This document shows positions 5,315 to 6,739 of a stretch of DNA of 6,739 nt, one piece after another. Numbering within the stretch: position 1 is the stretch's first letter; each line of letters starts with the position of its first letter. The DNA comes from an uncultured Lachnospiraceae bacterium (GTDB lineage Bacteria; Bacillota; Clostridia; Lachnospirales; Lachnospiraceae), in contig CAJUQY010000079.1 in the NCBI GenBank assembly GCA_910588815.1, forward strand, positions 1 through 6,739, written 5' to 3'. A model generated the notes under the pieces. The model was not told the DNA's origin. It was given only the letters and a program-made list of their open reading frames with translations, and did not search any database. The translations under genes and the position numbers were made by a program.

Positions 5315-6694
5315 ATGAAAAAAGGCGAGATTTTTGAGGGAATGGTGGAGGGATTGAATTTCCCCAACAAAGGTATTTTGCATATAGAGGGAGAGGCCGT
5401 GACGGTCAAGCATGTGCTTCCGGGACAAAAGATCCGGGCGACGGTTTGCAAACGAAGAGGAGGAACATGGGAAGGGCGCCTTTTAGAGATTCTGGAGCCC
5501 TCTCCCCTCGAGACAGAAACAAATGTCTGTCGGCATTTTGGGGTCTGCGGCGGATGCAGCTGTCAGTCGATTTCCTATGGGGAACAGTTAAAATTGAAAG
5601 AGGCGATGATAAAGAAGCTGATCGGGGAGTATTGTCCTGAATCGGCATTTGAGGGGATCATTGGAAGCCGTCGCCCCTCTTGCTACCGCAATAAAATGGA
5701 ATATTCTTTCGGGGATGAGGTAAAGGACGGGCCGCTTATGCTCGGCCTCCATAAACGGGGAAGCTTTCATGACATCGTGACGGTGGAGGACTGCAGGATT
5801 GCAGATGGGGACTTCCGGAAAATCCTCATGGGGACGCTGGAACTTTGCCGGGAAGAGGGGCTTTCCTTTTACCGGAAAATGAGACATGAAGGATATCTGC
5901 GCCATCTGCTGATCCGCAAAGCCTGGAAAACGGGCGAGATTCTGGTGGCACTGGTGACAAGCGGGCAGACAGAAGGCCTGGAAAACGAAGAAGCCTTTCT
6001 GGGACGATTTGTCCACATGGCGAAGCAGCTTCCCCTGGAAGGCACGCTGGCGGGTGTGCTCCACATGCGCAATGACAGCCAGGCGGATGTGGTGAAAAGT
6101 GATCGGACTACCATTCTGTATGGCCGGGATTTCTTTTATGAAGAGCTTTTGGGACTCCGCTTCAAGATCACGCCGTTTTCCTTTTTCCAGACCAACTCTT
6201 GCGGAGCAGAGGTACTTTACCGCACGGTCAGGGATTACATCGGGGAGACGCAGGAGAAACTGGTGTATGACCTGTACAGTGGAACCGGCACCATTGCCCA
6301 GGTGCTGGCACCTGTGGCGAAGAAAGTAATAGGCGTGGAGATCGTGGAGGAGGCCGTGGCCGCCGCCAGAGAAAACGCGGCCCTGAACGGCCTTTCCAAC
6401 TGTGAATTTCTGGCGGGAGATGTCTTAAAAACTCTGGCCTCCATCGCAGAAAAACCGGATCTGATCGTTCTGGATCCGCCCAGGGAGGGAATCCACCCGA
6501 AAGCCCTCCCCATGATTTTGTCCTATGGTGTGGAGCGGATCGTATACATCAGCTGCAAACCAACCTCCCTCGCGAGAGACTTGGGAGTGTTTGCGGCGGC
6601 CGGTTACCAATTGCAGCGGGCCTGCTGCGTCGATATGTTTCCGGGGACGGCGCATACAGAATGTGTGGTGTTGATACAAAGGAAACATATCTAG
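5315..6694 (+). CDS. rlmD: 23S rRNA (uracil-C5)-methyltransferase RlmD
   Basis: 459 residues. Transfers a methyl group from S-adenosylmethionine to C5 of uracil in 23S rRNA (U1939 in E. coli RlmD; the Bacillus homologue RlmCD also modifies U747). Residues about 1-60 are a TRAM-like RNA-binding domain. Four cysteines, C72-x5-C78-x2-C81 plus C160, match the iron-sulfur cluster ligands of RlmD. The methyltransferase domain shows FQTNSCGAEVLY (291-302), the SAM loop DLYSGTGTI (319-327), DPPREG (387-392), the nucleophile Cys414 in ISCKPTSLARD and the general-base Glu449 in HTEC. Lys415 stands where many relatives have Asn (SCNP). The open frame extends in phase 49 codons upstream to 5168, through the GC-rich block, but MKKGEIFEGMVEG at 5315 is the conserved family start. 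The C-terminus is complete. No convincing promoter is visible: TTGACA at 5077-5082 lacks a good -10, so read-through from the acidic-protein gene is possible. Target base U1939, U747 or both is undetermined. Confidence 0.93.
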   Translation: MKKGEIFEGMVEGLNFPNKGILHIEGEAVTVKHVLPGQKIRATVCKRRGGTWEGRLLEILEPSPLETETNVCRHFGVCGGCSCQSISYGEQLKLKEAMIKKLIGEYCPESAFEGIIGSRRPSCYRNKMEYSFGDEVKDGPLMLGLHKRGSFHDIVTVEDCRIADGDFRKILMGTLELCREEGLSFYRKMRHEGYLRHLLIRKAWKTGEILVALVTSGQTEGLENEEAFLGRFVHMAKQLPLEGTLAGVLHMRNDSQADVVKSDRTTILYGRDFFYEELLGLRFKITPFSFFQTNSCGAEVLYRTVRDYIGETQEKLVYDLYSGTGTIAQVLAPVAKKVIGVEIVEEAVAAARENAALNGLSNCEFLAGDVLKTLASIAEKPDLIVLDPPREGIHPKALPMILSYGVERIVYISCKPTSLARDLGVFAAAGYQLQRACCVDMFPGTAHTECVVLIQRKHI

Positions 6695-6739
6695 AAATCC
6701 TTTATTTTAAGCAGTTTTACAGGCATTTTGTGTTTGTAG

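Noticed and set aside
5103..5337. Two short plus-strand reading frames (5103-5297 and 5116-5337) as small genes
   Set aside because: Neither has a convincing ribosome site. Both read the same GC-rich block in different frames, and one runs into rlmD. Openness is explained by stop-poor GC-rich sequence.
6252..6694. Lys415 in the RlmD catalytic motif (SCKP rather than SCNP) as a sign of inactivity
   Set aside because: The nucleophile Cys414, general-base Glu449, SAM loop and all four cluster cysteines are intact, so the substitution is more likely lineage variation.

Overview
The window looks like ordinary chromosome from an anaerobic Clostridia, most likely Lachnospiraceae (Clostridium cluster XIVa type). 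I infer this from protein style (PcrA with a C-terminal Tudor-like tail, a Clostridia-type lipid kinase, a four-Cys RlmD), the AGGAGG ribosome sites, the near-consensus sigma-A promoters and a GC content of roughly one half. No mobile-element genes, CRISPR array or phage genes are visible.

Layout. The first 54 bases are the 5' part of a tRNA-Val (anticodon UAC) on the minus strand, cut by the window edge. A 172-base intergenic stretch then holds two promoters facing away from each other: one for the tRNA (minus) and one for the first protein gene (plus). Five protein genes follow, all on the plus strand: (1) a diacylglycerol kinase-family lipid kinase, 227-1162; (2) an SPFH-domain protein with a Met-rich linker and a C-terminal zinc ribbon, 1254-2249, behind a perfect TTGACA-17-TATAAT promoter; (3) pcrA, the UvrD/Rep-family DNA helicase, 2296-4647, 46 bases after the SPFH gene and probably cotranscribed with it; (4) a 100-residue single-pass membrane protein with an extremely acidic tail and Phe at every fourth position, 4744-5046, with its own extended -10 promoter; (5) rlmD, a 23S rRNA uracil-C5 methyltransferase with an iron-sulfur cluster, 5315-6694. 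The last 45 bases hold nothing I can identify.

The genes do not form one pathway. They combine membrane lipid turnover (kinase), a membrane-associated SPFH scaffold, DNA repair and replication restart (PcrA) and ribosome modification (RlmD). The lipid kinase, pcrA and rlmD homologues also lie in the same neighbourhood in Bacillus subtilis (dgkB next to rlmCD, pcrA a few genes away), so this may be an old Firmicutes cluster that has been rearranged.

The least explained part is the 268-base gap before rlmD. It contains a sharply bounded GC-rich block (about 62 percent by hand count, between flanks of about 33-37 percent). The block is open in several reading frames, can fold into hairpins, and ends in a perfect 26-base palindrome. 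It is either a small dispersed repeat or a structured RNA or leader element. The acidic-Phe membrane protein just upstream is the second item I would follow up. I found no complete new multi-gene system.
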